From Flavobacterium sp. (GTDB lineage: Bacteria; Bacteroidota; Bacteroidia; Flavobacteriales; Flavobacteriaceae): a DNA stretch of 64,000 nt. The notes under the pieces were generated by a model. It saw only the letters and a program-made list of their open reading frames with translations. It had not been told where the DNA came from and did not search any database. The stretch spans positions 62,001 through 126,000 of the forward strand of contig NZ_JAGNYF010000001.1 in assembly GCF_017985075.1 (NCBI RefSeq), written 5' to 3'. The position numbers were made by a program, and so were the translations under genes. This document shows, one piece after another, positions 1-7,623 of the stretch. The stretch's first letter is position 1, and each line of letters starts with the position of its first letter.

Positions 1-979
1 GAACGAATCTTTGGGCGTTTATACAGAAATTGGAGTTAGCAAAGCATACAAAGACAAAGTTGGTAATGTAGCAGAAATAAATTTAACTTTAATAGCGATG
101 CTGCGTAAAGCAGGTTTAAATGCCAACCCTATTGTTTTAACAACTCGAAGTCAACCAATAAATTTATACCCATCAACTACAGCTTTTAATTATGTAATTT
201 GTGGTGTAGAGATTGGTGAAGAAATTATATTTTTAGACGCTACTGAAAAAATGTTAAAACCAGGTTTATTGCCCAATAGAGCCTTAAATTATATTGGAAG
301 ACTTATTAGACAAAATAGTACTTCAATAGAGGTTGATTTATCTCCAAAATCAATTTCAAAAAAAACAGTTATGATTTTTGCTTCTATCGAAAATAAAACC
401 ATAAAAGGAAATATTAAAGAAACTTTAACCGAAAACAAAGCGTATAATTTTAGAATAAAAAATAATTTAATTTTAGAAGATACTTATCTGGAAAATATTG
501 AAAAAAGTATGCCAGGCTTTGAAATTTCAGATTATAAAGTGGAGAATAAAACTACCCCAGAAGAACCCTTAAAAGAAGATTATTATTTTACGGCTGAAAA
601 CGAAATTGAAATTATTAATGATAAAATATTTTTTAAACCATTAATGTTTTTTGCTTTAGATGAGAATCCTTTTAAACAAGCAACTCGGGAATATCCAATT
701 GATTTTAAATTCCCAACCAGTGATAATTATACAATTACTTACAATCTACCAGCTGGATATGTTGTAGAATCTCTGCCAGAAAAAATAAACATAACAACTG
801 AAGATAATTTAGCTAGTTTTTCTTTTTTGATTGGAGATATGGGAAATAAAGTTCAAATTATTTCTAGTTTTAAAATTAATGCGTCATTAGTTTCTTCAGA
901 TTATTACGAATCAATTAAGGCTTTTTTTAATCAAGTATATCTAAAAATGAATGAAAAAATTGTATTAAAAAAACAATAA
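1..979 (+). CDS. Transglutaminase-like (DUF3857-type) protein, C-terminal part
   Basis: The frame is open from base 2 to the TAA at 977-979, so the gene starts left of the window and only about 325 C-terminal residues are seen. The segment GNVAEINLTLIAMLRKAG followed by NPIVLTTRS matches the core of transglutaminase-like domains that accompany DUF3857 in Bacteroidota. The position usually held by the catalytic cysteine (G-N/D-C) is valine here, so enzyme activity is doubtful. The remainder looks like beta-rich sequence with no membrane helix. Probably an exported or periplasmic protein of unknown role. The family call is by recognition of the motif; the non-catalytic reading is inference. Confidence 0.6.
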   Translation, partial: NESLGVYTEIGVSKAYKDKVGNVAEINLTLIAMLRKAGLNANPIVLTTRSQPINLYPSTTAFNYVICGVEIGEEIIFLDATEKMLKPGLLPNRALNYIGRLIRQNSTSIEVDLSPKSISKKTVMIFASIENKTIKGNIKETLTENKAYNFRIKNNLILEDTYLENIEKSMPGFEISDYKVENKTTPEEPLKEDYYFTAENEIEIINDKIFFKPLMFFALDENPFKQATREYPIDFKFPTSDNYTITYNLPAGYVVESLPEKINITTEDNLASFSFLIGDMGNKVQIISSFKINASLVSSDYYESIKAFFNQVYLKMNEKIVLKKQ

Positions 980-988
980 ATTGAAATT

Positions 989-1165
989 ATGAAAAACAAA
1001 TTAATAGAATTTTTAGCTAAATTTATACTTCATAGTACGATTTTTGGCGTCTTGCTCTTTTTTCTAAACGATTTAACTATCGAAAAAACCGTACTTACAG
1101 CATGTAGTTTCGGACTTATGTTGTCTTTGTTTAATATGTATCAAAATCACAAAAAAAAGAAGTAA
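989..1165 (+). CDS. Small membrane protein, 58 aa, unknown
   Basis: ATG at 989 and TAA at 1163-1165 give a 58-residue protein. It has a hydrophobic stretch (roughly residues 12-26, FILHSTIFGVLLFFL), a second moderately hydrophobic helix near 36-48, and a lysine-rich end (NHKKKK), which suggests one or two membrane helices with a cytoplasmic tail. It starts 9 bases after the preceding gene, and its TAA directly abuts the ATG of the MazG-type gene at 1166. That tight packing is the main reason to accept it as real. Function unknown. Confidence 0.55.
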   Translation: MKNKLIEFLAKFILHSTIFGVLLFFLNDLTIEKTVLTACSFGLMLSLFNMYQNHKKKK

Positions 1166-1492
1166 ATGGACATACAAAATGCACAACTTGACGTTGATAA
1201 TTGGATAAAAAACCACGGTGTTCGTTATTTTAACGAATTGACCAACATGGCTCAGCTTACTGAAGAAGTAGGTGAGGTAGCCCGAATTATAGCAAGAAGA
1301 TACGGAGAACAATCTGAAAAAGAATCGGATAAAAATAAAGATTTAGGCGAAGAATTAGCAGATGTAGTATTTGTCGTTTTATGTTTAGCCAATCAAACTG
1401 GAATTAATTTGCAAGAAGCTTTTGATAAAAAACTCGACTTAAAAACCAATAGAGACCACGATCGCCATCAAAATAATGAAAAACTTAAATAA
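1166..1492 (+). CDS. MazG-type nucleotide pyrophosphohydrolase
   Basis: A 108-residue all-alpha NTP pyrophosphohydrolase of the MazG/dUTPase-like superfamily. The metal-binding motif is complete: E33-E34-x-x-E37 in LTEEVGEVARI and E63-x-x-D66 in LGEELADVVF. Such enzymes hydrolyse (d)NTPs to the monophosphate and pyrophosphate and usually clean up non-canonical nucleotides; the substrate cannot be read from the sequence. The length is normal for single-domain members. The ATG abuts the stop of the upstream small gene, and aroA begins 2 bases after its stop, which points to one transcript. Confidence 0.88.
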   Translation: MDIQNAQLDVDNWIKNHGVRYFNELTNMAQLTEEVGEVARIIARRYGEQSEKESDKNKDLGEELADVVFVVLCLANQTGINLQEAFDKKLDLKTNRDHDRHQNNEKLK

Positions 1493-1494
1493 TT

Positions 1495-2751
1495 GTGAAT
1501 TTAAAACTTAGTTATAAGCTTCAAACTTCAAACTTCAAACTAAAAATTTCTGGGTCCAAATCAGAAACAAATAGGTTATTAGTTTTACAAGCATTATATC
1601 CAAATTTAGTTTTAGAAAACTCATCAACTTCCGATGATTCTGAAGTTATGATAGAAGCTTTGGCTACCCAATACCTAATACCCAAAACCCAATACCCAAA
1701 AATAGATGTTCACCACGCTGGAACAGCAATGCGATTTTTAACTGCCTACTTTGCTGCACAAGACGGATTTGAAGTCCAACTTACAGGTTCTTCAAGAATG
1801 AAAGAACGTCCAATTAAAATTTTAGTTGATGCACTAAATCAATTGGGAGCTGAAATCACATATTTTGAAAAAGAAGGATTTCCACCATTAAAAATCAAAG
1901 GGAAAAAACTTACAGAAAACAAAGTTTCACTTCAATCAAATGTTAGTAGTCAATATATTTCGGCATTATTGTTAATCGCACCAAAATTAGAAAACGGATT
2001 GGAATTAACTCTGGAAGGAGAAATCACATCGGTTTCTTACATTAAAATGACATTGGCGATATTAAATGAAATTGGTATAGAAACATTATTTGTAGAAAAT
2101 AAAATTACAGTAAAACCACAATCTGCAATTCAAAATTCTAAATTTACTATTGAATCCGATTGGTCTTCAGCATCGTATTGGTATTCTATTGTCGCGCTTT
2201 CTGAAATTGGTACGCAAATTACCTTATCAAGTTTTAAAGAAAATAGTTTACAAGGCGATTTTGCTTTAGTAGAAATATATAAAATTTTTGGAGTAGAAAC
2301 GGTTTTTAATACTAATCATATGCTTTTACGTAAAGTTGAGAACTTGAAACCTGAAACCTTAAACCTTAAACTTAACAATAGTCCAGACATTGCACAAACT
2401 ATTGCAGTAACTTGTTTTGGATTAGGAATTAGTTGTCATTTAACAGGTTTACACACGCTGAAAATTAAAGAAACCGACCGACTTGAAGCTTTAAAAATAG
2501 AATTAACCAAATTGGGTGCACCAATTTCTGTTACAAACGATTCATTAACTCTAGAACAATCAGAAAATATAAATCTTAACGTTAGGATTTCTACCTATCA
2601 AGATCACAGAATGGCTATGGCTTTTGCTCCTTTAGCTTTAAAAGTGCCAATTATTATTGAAAATGCTGAGGTAGTTTCAAAATCGTATCCTACTTTTTGG
2701 GAAGATTTTAAGCAATTCGGTTTTTCAATAGAAGAAAACGCATCTAATTAG
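1495..2751 (+). CDS. aroA: 3-phosphoshikimate 1-carboxyvinyltransferase (EPSP synthase)
   Basis: EPSP synthase transfers the enolpyruvyl group of PEP to shikimate-3-phosphate in chorismate synthesis. Hallmarks seen are SGSKSETNRLL near residues 19-29, HHAGTAMRFLTAYFA, GSSRMKERPIK, ESDWSSASYWY, LKIKETDRLEAL and YQDHRMAMAFAPLAL. The GTG at 1495 is the likely start because it follows the previous stop by 2 bases. The protein is 418 aa, normal for the family. Unusually, the gene contains several short-period repeat tracts (1519-1541, 1665-1701, 2341-2374) that translate to NFKLK, PKTQYPK and NLKPETLNLKL-type segments and look like intergenic microsatellites that have entered the coding sequence. 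It overlaps the convergent ABC ATPase gene by 4 bases. Confidence 0.96.
   Translation: MNLKLSYKLQTSNFKLKISGSKSETNRLLVLQALYPNLVLENSSTSDDSEVMIEALATQYLIPKTQYPKIDVHHAGTAMRFLTAYFAAQDGFEVQLTGSSRMKERPIKILVDALNQLGAEITYFEKEGFPPLKIKGKKLTENKVSLQSNVSSQYISALLLIAPKLENGLELTLEGEITSVSYIKMTLAILNEIGIETLFVENKITVKPQSAIQNSKFTIESDWSSASYWYSIVALSEIGTQITLSSFKENSLQGDFALVEIYKIFGVETVFNTNHMLLRKVENLKPETLNLKLNNSPDIAQTIAVTCFGLGISCHLTGLHTLKIKETDRLEALKIELTKLGAPISVTNDSLTLEQSENINLNVRISTYQDHRMAMAFAPLALKVPIIIENAEVVSKSYPTFWEDFKQFGFSIEENASN
1519..1541 (+). repeat. Heptamer-like tandem repeat inside aroA (CTTCAAA x3)
   Basis: Three near-perfect copies of a 7-base unit CTTCAAA lie in the N-terminal coding region. Related periodic tracts recur in the same gene at 1665-1701 (ACCCAAT/ACCCAAA units) and 2341-2374 (GAAACCT/TAAACCT units). 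Similar tracts are intergenic elsewhere in the window, for example at 5229-5262 (GGGATTT units). Confidence 0.7.
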
Positions 2752-3515
2752 ATATCATCTTCTAAATACATTTTTCGTACACGTTTAAATAATTCGCTCG
2801 AATATACAAAGTCGGTAACAGCGGCGTTATCGGTTTTAAAAATTTCTTTGTTAGAACCTTCCCATTCTAATAAACCGTTTTTTAGAAACACAATTTTTTC
2901 TCCAATTTCCATTACAGAATTCATATCGTGCGTGTTTATCACAGTAGTAATGTTATATTCTTTAGTAATTTCTTGAATTAAATTATCAATTACAATTGCC
3001 GTTTTTGGGTCTAAACCAGAATTTGGTTCATCACAAAATAAATATTTTGGATTGTTTACAATCGCTCTTGCAATCGCCACACGTTTTTGCATTCCTCCAG
3101 AAATTTCTGATGGTTTTTTATGATTGGCATTAACCAAATTCACTCTATCAATAACAAAATTTACTCGTTCTTTAATTTCAGAGGGCGATTTATTAGTGAA
3201 CATTTTTAATGGAAAACCTATATTTTCTTCCACCGTCATACTATCAAATAAAGCACTTCCTTGAAAAACCATTCCAATTTCGGTACGAATGTCTCGTTTT
3301 TCATCTTTATTTAACTCTTTATAAATTCGATTATCGAACGAAATATAACCGCTATCAATTTCGTGAACGCCTAATAATGATTTTATAAAAACTGTTTTCC
3401 CAGAACCACTTTGACCAATGACTAAACTGGTTTTGCCAGCTTCAAAACTTGTCGAAATGCCTTTCAGAATCATTTGATCACCAAAACTTTTTTGAATGTT
3501 ATGTACTTCAATCAT
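2748..3515 (-). CDS. MlaF-type ABC transporter ATP-binding protein
   Basis: ATPase of an Mla-type lipid ABC transporter. Walker A is GQSGSGKT, the Q-loop is MVFQGSALFDS, the signature is SGGMQKRVAIARA, Walker B is YLFCDEPNSGLD, and the switch histidine is in INTHDM. I place the start at the ATG at 3515 (MIEVHNIQKSFG, 255 aa) rather than farther upstream. This ATG overlaps the permease stop by one base (TAATG), a usual arrangement for translational coupling. The enzyme would power phospholipid movement between outer and inner membranes together with the MlaE-like permease. The substrate-binding MlaD partner is not in this window. Confidence 0.9.
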   Translation of the reverse strand: MIEVHNIQKSFGDQMILKGISTSFEAGKTSLVIGQSGSGKTVFIKSLLGVHEIDSGYISFDNRIYKELNKDEKRDIRTEIGMVFQGSALFDSMTVEENIGFPLKMFTNKSPSEIKERVNFVIDRVNLVNANHKKPSEISGGMQKRVAIARAIVNNPKYLFCDEPNSGLDPKTAIVIDNLIQEITKEYNITTVINTHDMNSVMEIGEKIVFLKNGLLEWEGSNKEIFKTDNAAVTDFVYSSELFKRVRKMYLEDDI

Positions 3516-4261
3516 TAGCTTAAAAGTAATTGGGTTAAAATATAGTTCATTAAAATAATTACTACAGAGGTCCAAACAAACGAAACGGTGCTGGCTTTAC
3601 CCACTTCTAATGCACCACCTTTCATGTAAAAGCCGTGAAAGGAAGGAATTGTAGCCAACAAAAAGGCAAATATTAAAGTTTTAATAAACGCATAAACAAT
3701 ATGGAAAGGAATAAATTCTTTTTGAAGTCCAATAATAAAATCTGTACTTGAAGTAAAATCGCCATAAACGCCTGCTAAATAGCCGCCAAAAATACCTAAA
3801 AACATAGCAATTCCAATTACGAAAGGATATAATAAAACCGCTATCATTTTTGGAAAAACTAAATAATTTAACGCGTTTACACCCATAACTTCTAAAGCCT
3901 CTATTTGTTCCGTAACGCGCATAGATCCAATACTCGACGTTATAAACGAACCCATTTTCCCCGCCATAATTATCGAAATAAACGTAGGTGCAAATTCTAA
4001 CACGATTGATTGCCGTGTTGCAAAACCAATTAAATATTTTGGTATCAGTGGATTGGTTAAGTTTAATGCCGTTTGAATTGCTACAACACCACCCACAAAA
4101 AACGAAATGAAACAAACAATTCCCAAAGAATCAATAATCAAATCGTCAATTTCTTTTAGGATAAGTTGTTTCATCACAGACCATTTTACTGGACGATTAA
4201 ACACCTCTTTCAACATTATGAAATAACGACCAATTTGCGATAAATATCTTATGAGCATCAT
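3515..4261 (-). CDS. MlaE-type ABC transporter permease
   Basis: A 248-residue permease of the MlaE/TRIC-like family with about five membrane helices. Typical segments are GIVCFISFFVGGVVAIQTALNL, EFAPTFISIIMAGKMGSFITSS, MRVTEQIEALEVMGVNAL and a glycine-rich helix IGIAMFLGIFGGYLAGVYG. It belongs to the inner-membrane complex that moves phospholipids to keep outer-membrane asymmetry. Its stop overlaps the ATPase start by one base, and the glycosyltransferase gene lies 67 bases upstream on the same strand. Confidence 0.92.
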   Translation of the reverse strand: MMLIRYLSQIGRYFIMLKEVFNRPVKWSVMKQLILKEIDDLIIDSLGIVCFISFFVGGVVAIQTALNLTNPLIPKYLIGFATRQSIVLEFAPTFISIIMAGKMGSFITSSIGSMRVTEQIEALEVMGVNALNYLVFPKMIAVLLYPFVIGIAMFLGIFGGYLAGVYGDFTSSTDFIIGLQKEFIPFHIVYAFIKTLIFAFLLATIPSFHGFYMKGGALEVGKASTVSFVWTSVVIILMNYILTQLLLS

Positions 4262-4328
4262 TAATTAGGGTACGATTTATTTGTTTTAGTATTCAGTAAA
4301 AATACTGTTTTAATTTTATTTTAATAGA

Positions 4329-5177
4329 TTAAAACAACTTTTCTTTCATTTTTTTCCATCTGTATTTTCTTATCCATTTGGCTTGTTCTGGATTAACAAA
4401 TAAAGGTTTTCCTGAAGATTTAGCTTTCAAAAATCCTAAAATATAATCGATAAATAAAAAAGGTTTTCCTTTTCTTGAAGCTAATTTTAAAGAGGCAACT
4501 GCGGTTATAATAAATCCATAACCTAAACTGTAAAAGGCCTCACCTTGCTTATATCTTGCAGCTTTAGTATAACTGGCTCCAGTTGGTTTTAAGTGCTTTA
4601 CGTGTAAACTTTCATCAGTAAGGACTTTCCAATTGTGAAATTTACATAATAATTCGTCTACAGTGTCCCAACCCATAGCTGGTTTTAATCCGCCAATTTG
4701 CTTATACGTTTCTTTTCTATACGCTTTTAAAGCCCCTCTAATATGGTCTTTATCGGTTAAGTTTTCTAAAATCCAATCGCCATTTTTTTCAATATAGCAG
4801 AAACCGCCAACCATTCCGATACTACTATCAGATTGAAAATGTTTTATAATGGTTTCGAAATAATTATTTGGAAAAATCAAATCGGCATCCACTTTTACAA
4901 TAATATCGTATTGGTTATCAATGTGTTTTTCGCCTTCTTGAAACGCTTGAATTACTTTGCTTCCAGGAAGATGAATGGCATCAGATTTTTTATTTACTAA
5001 AGAAATAAACGGATATTTTTCAGAAAATTGAGTTACTATTTCAGCGGTACTATCAGTAGAATTATCATTAACCACTACAATTTTCGTTGGCAAAACGGTT
5101 TGCGCTATCAAAGATTGTAACGTTAAAGCCATAAAAGCTTCTTCATTGTAAGCAGGAATGATAATGTAGTATTTCAT
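4329..5177 (-). CDS. Glycosyltransferase family 2
   Basis: A GT-A fold family 2 glycosyltransferase. The N-terminus YIIIPAYNEEAFMALTLQSL is the nucleotide-binding start of the fold. VNDNSTDST and the DxD-type motif KVDADLIFP follow, and AMGWDTVDELLCKFHNWK is the acceptor-side motif. I chose the ATG at 5177 because the fold begins two residues later; the frame is open farther upstream, but those 12 codons do not belong to the family. No membrane helix is evident. It sits between the methyltransferase and the Mla-type genes and may act on a lipid or envelope glycan; the acceptor is unknown. Confidence 0.88.
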   Translation of the reverse strand: MKYYIIIPAYNEEAFMALTLQSLIAQTVLPTKIVVVNDNSTDSTAEIVTQFSEKYPFISLVNKKSDAIHLPGSKVIQAFQEGEKHIDNQYDIIVKVDADLIFPNNYFETIIKHFQSDSSIGMVGGFCYIEKNGDWILENLTDKDHIRGALKAYRKETYKQIGGLKPAMGWDTVDELLCKFHNWKVLTDESLHVKHLKPTGASYTKAARYKQGEAFYSLGYGFIITAVASLKLASRKGKPFLFIDYILGFLKAKSSGKPLFVNPEQAKWIRKYRWKKMKEKLF

Positions 5178-5228
5178 ATTGAAAAGTCCAATTTTTATAA
5201 TTCCAAATTTCAACTTAAATTATAGAGT

Positions 5229-5262
5229 AATTTGGGATTTGGGATTTATATTTTGGGATTTC
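5229..5262. repeat. Intergenic heptamer repeat (GGGATTT units)
   Basis: The short gap between the glycosyltransferase and methyltransferase genes, running into the end of the latter, carries TTTGGGATTTGGGATTT and a further TTTTGGGATTT. This is the intergenic counterpart of the period-7 tracts seen inside aroA. No function is evident. Confidence 0.55.
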
Positions 5263-5776
5263 TCTCCGCATAAACCAAATAATATCTCGGAGTAAACCAT
5301 CTCAATAAAGGACGAAAACCAATTTTTTTAACAGGATGTGTAAATTTAACACGATCTATAATTTGAAATCCTGTTTTTTCTAATAACCAGTCCAATTGCC
5401 AATCTTCAAATTCGTGATAATGTCTGTCCCATTTGTCTGTTTTACTTCGGTATGCCGATGAAAACCATAAACGTAAGGGAATAGAAATAAGAATTTTATC
5501 GCATTTTACATTTTCTAAAATGGTGTACGGATTTAATAAATGTTCGAAAATTTCAAATCCTGTAAATACGTCGTAATTTTCTTCGCGTAAAGCAGTTTGA
5601 TTGGTATCTAAGTCTTCACCCTTTGTATTAATAACCGTATACATATTTTCTACCATTATTTTCGAAAACGGATTGGGAACACCTAAATCAAAAATAGTTT
5701 CAGATGTTGAAATATTTTTTTTTAGAAATTCTAACGTAATATTGAATCGTTTGCTTGGATAAGTTTTTTCGTACAT
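5246..5776 (-). CDS. SAM-dependent methyltransferase-like protein
   Basis: A 176-residue protein with a class I methyltransferase pattern. The motif I region is degenerate (IFDLGVPNPFSKIM instead of a glycine-rich loop). The aspartate region VINTKGEDLDTN is followed by YDVFTGFEIFEHLLNP, the hallmark of Methyltransf_11/23-type enzymes (F-E-V-x-E-H), and then KILISIPLRLW. It is shorter than many relatives but starts and ends cleanly. It lies between the ketoacyl synthase-like gene and the glycosyltransferase, all on the minus strand with small gaps, so a shared lipid or glycolipid pathway is plausible. The substrate is unknown. Confidence 0.75.
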   Translation of the reverse strand: MYEKTYPSKRFNITLEFLKKNISTSETIFDLGVPNPFSKIMVENMYTVINTKGEDLDTNQTALREENYDVFTGFEIFEHLLNPYTILENVKCDKILISIPLRLWFSSAYRSKTDKWDRHYHEFEDWQLDWLLEKTGFQIIDRVKFTHPVKKIGFRPLLRWFTPRYYLVYAERNPKI

Positions 5777-5854
5777 TAATATAAGCTTGATAGTAATTTA
5801 TAAATGCAAAATTAACGATAAACACGAAACATTTATCAATAAATTTAAAAAATA

Positions 5855-6913
5855 TTATAATTGATATACGATTGCATTAATATTCATTCCGGCTCCAACC
5901 GATGCAAATAAAATGATATCCCCTTTGTGAATTTCTTGATTTTCAATTTCTCCTTTTAGTAAAGCATCGTATAAAGTAGGAACCGTGGCTACACTTGAGT
6001 TTCCAAGTTTGTGAATGGTCATTGGCATAATGCCTTCTGGTGGAGTTTGATTGTAAAGTTTGTAAAACCTTTGAATAATGGCTTCATCCATTTTTTCATT
6101 GGCTTGATGAATTAGTATTTTTTTAATTTGATCAATTTTAATACCACTCGCATCCAAACAGGCAGCCATAGCTTTTGGCACGTTGTTCAAGGCAAATTCA
6201 TATATTTTTCGACCATGCATTTTTATGTATCTCACATTTGGGTCGTGTTCTTTATTAAAGGAATTTCCAAAAAACAAATAATTTGCTTCTTCGTATGTGA
6301 AAGATGCCGATTCATGCGCTAAAACTCCACCGTTTTCATCACTTGCTTCAAGTATTGTAGCGCCTGCGCCATCAGAATAAATCATGGAATCTCTATCATG
6401 CGGATCAACTACTCGAGAAAGCGTTTCGGCACCTATGATAAGGCATTTTTTTGCCATGCCAGCTTTAATAAATGCCGTAGCTTGAATCATACCTTCAACC
6501 CAGCCAGGACAACCAAAAAGCACATCATAAGCCACACATTTAGGGTTTTTTATGCCTAAATTACGCTTTGTTTTTGAAGCCAAACTAGGCAACATATCTC
6601 CTTGAATGGCGCCTTTTTTTACATCTCCAAAATTATGAGCAAATATAATATAGTCTAAAGTTTCAGGATCTATGTTGGCATTTTCTATAGCTCGTTTTGC
6701 GGCTATTGTTGCCATGTCGGAAGTTTGAAAACCGGTATGCGCATATTTACGTTCTTCAATTCCTGTAATGCCATAAAATTTTTCAGTGATTACGTCATTT
6801 GATAATGGAAACGAAGTGCCGTCTTCATTTAAAAAAATATGAGAAGAAAAATCTTTATTAGTTACTGTTTCTGTAGGAATATAACTTCCAGAGCCTGTTA
6901 TTTTTATTGTCAT
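5855..6913 (-). CDS. 3-oxoacyl-ACP synthase III-like protein (KAS III family)
   Basis: A 352-residue thiolase-fold condensing enzyme. The nucleophile is Cys135 in DVLFGCPGWVEGM, and the His and Asn of the catalytic triad lie in ILIHQANEKMDEA and HKLGNSSVATVPTLYD. FASVGAGMNINAIVYQL closes the fold. FabH condenses acyl-CoA with malonyl-ACP to start fatty-acid synthesis. This protein is longer than housekeeping FabH and sits with a methyltransferase and a glycosyltransferase, so it may instead start a special lipid or secondary product. A shared minus-strand transcript with the next two genes is likely, since the gaps are 78 and 68 bases. Confidence 0.85.
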   Translation of the reverse strand: MTIKITGSGSYIPTETVTNKDFSSHIFLNEDGTSFPLSNDVITEKFYGITGIEERKYAHTGFQTSDMATIAAKRAIENANIDPETLDYIIFAHNFGDVKKGAIQGDMLPSLASKTKRNLGIKNPKCVAYDVLFGCPGWVEGMIQATAFIKAGMAKKCLIIGAETLSRVVDPHDRDSMIYSDGAGATILEASDENGGVLAHESASFTYEEANYLFFGNSFNKEHDPNVRYIKMHGRKIYEFALNNVPKAMAACLDASGIKIDQIKKILIHQANEKMDEAIIQRFYKLYNQTPPEGIMPMTIHKLGNSSVATVPTLYDALLKGEIENQEIHKGDIILFASVGAGMNINAIVYQL

Positions 6914-7085
6914 TTTTTAAATTTATTATAGTTTTAAAACGTATAAATCTATTTTTTAACTTTCTGATTTCAGAATTTAATACTAAAATAGTAAATTGAA
7001 ATTCAAAAGCGGTATAACAAATTGTAAATTAAATAATTATTACGAATTTGTTAAAATATTTGCATTTTTTTGTCAATTTCAGAAT

Positions 7086-7457
7086 TTATTGAAATTTTAT
7101 TTTCATTACAGTTGCCATATTTAATGCCATTGTTTTCATTTGATCAGCTCTATTTCCTTCAAAATTTTCAGTTATAGCAGTGTATAAATGGTCTAACCAA
7201 ATTTCAAAATGTTCGTGTGTGAAAGGATGCTTATCATGAATGTCTTTATGTATTTGGAACATATTATTGCTATAACCTCCTTTTAAAAATAAACCTTGCT
7301 CCCAAAATGTAGCTAAAACATCAAAATGCTCCTCTAAATTTTGGTCAACATGTGTAGCCTTTGTAAAATAGAAATTTATGGATTGATCTTTTAATAAACT
7401 ATCATAAAAATTTCGTATTATTAAAAGAATGTCTTCACGGGTTTCTATATCTCTCAT
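7086..7457 (-). CDS. Group III truncated hemoglobin
   Basis: A 123-residue protein beginning MRDIETREDILLIIRNFYDSLL and continuing FDVLATFWEQGLFLKGGY and FQIHKDIHDKHPFTHEHFEIWL, which is the characteristic pattern of group III truncated hemoglobins. The proximal histidine is expected in the HKDIHDKHPFT stretch. These small heme proteins bind oxygen or nitric oxide. The start at 7457 was chosen because the family begins at this methionine; the frame is open 8 codons farther upstream. A TAAATTTG promoter element lies 22 bases upstream. Confidence 0.88.
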   Translation of the reverse strand: MRDIETREDILLIIRNFYDSLLKDQSINFYFTKATHVDQNLEEHFDVLATFWEQGLFLKGGYSNNMFQIHKDIHDKHPFTHEHFEIWLDHLYTAITENFEGNRADQMKTMALNMATVMKIKFQ

Positions 7458-7478
7458 TGTGATGAATTTTTTGCACTT

Positions 7479-7486
7479 CAAATTTA
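7479..7486 (-). promoter_or_regulatory. Promoter -7 element for the truncated hemoglobin gene
   Basis: TAAATTTG on the minus strand matches the Bacteroidota -7 consensus TAnnTTTG exactly and ends 22 bases before the chosen ATG. No clear -33 TTTG is seen at the usual distance. It also supports the start at 7457, because the upstream part of the open frame would overlap the promoter. Confidence 0.5.
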
Positions 7487-7526
7487 CAACTTTCCTTTTT
7501 GAAGAAATTGATATTTATCATATTTC

Positions 7527-7568
7527 ATAAAAAAATCTCAAATTCACAAAATCGGAATTTGAGATTTT
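7527..7568 (-). terminator. Intrinsic terminator of gcvP
   Basis: A perfect 14-base-pair inverted repeat (arms 7532-7545 and 7555-7568, 9-base loop) is followed on the minus strand by a run of T. It lies between the gcvP stop and the hemoglobin gene, so gcvP is probably monocistronic. Confidence 0.8.
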
Positions 7569-7623
7569 AATGTTATTTGTTTTTAGACTTCGAAAATCGT
7601 AAATCTAAAATCGTAATTAAATA

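Noticed and set aside
3681-4115. Minus-strand open frame of 144 codons inside the permease gene
   Set aside because: It is a shadow of the MlaE-type gene, with composition unlike a protein.
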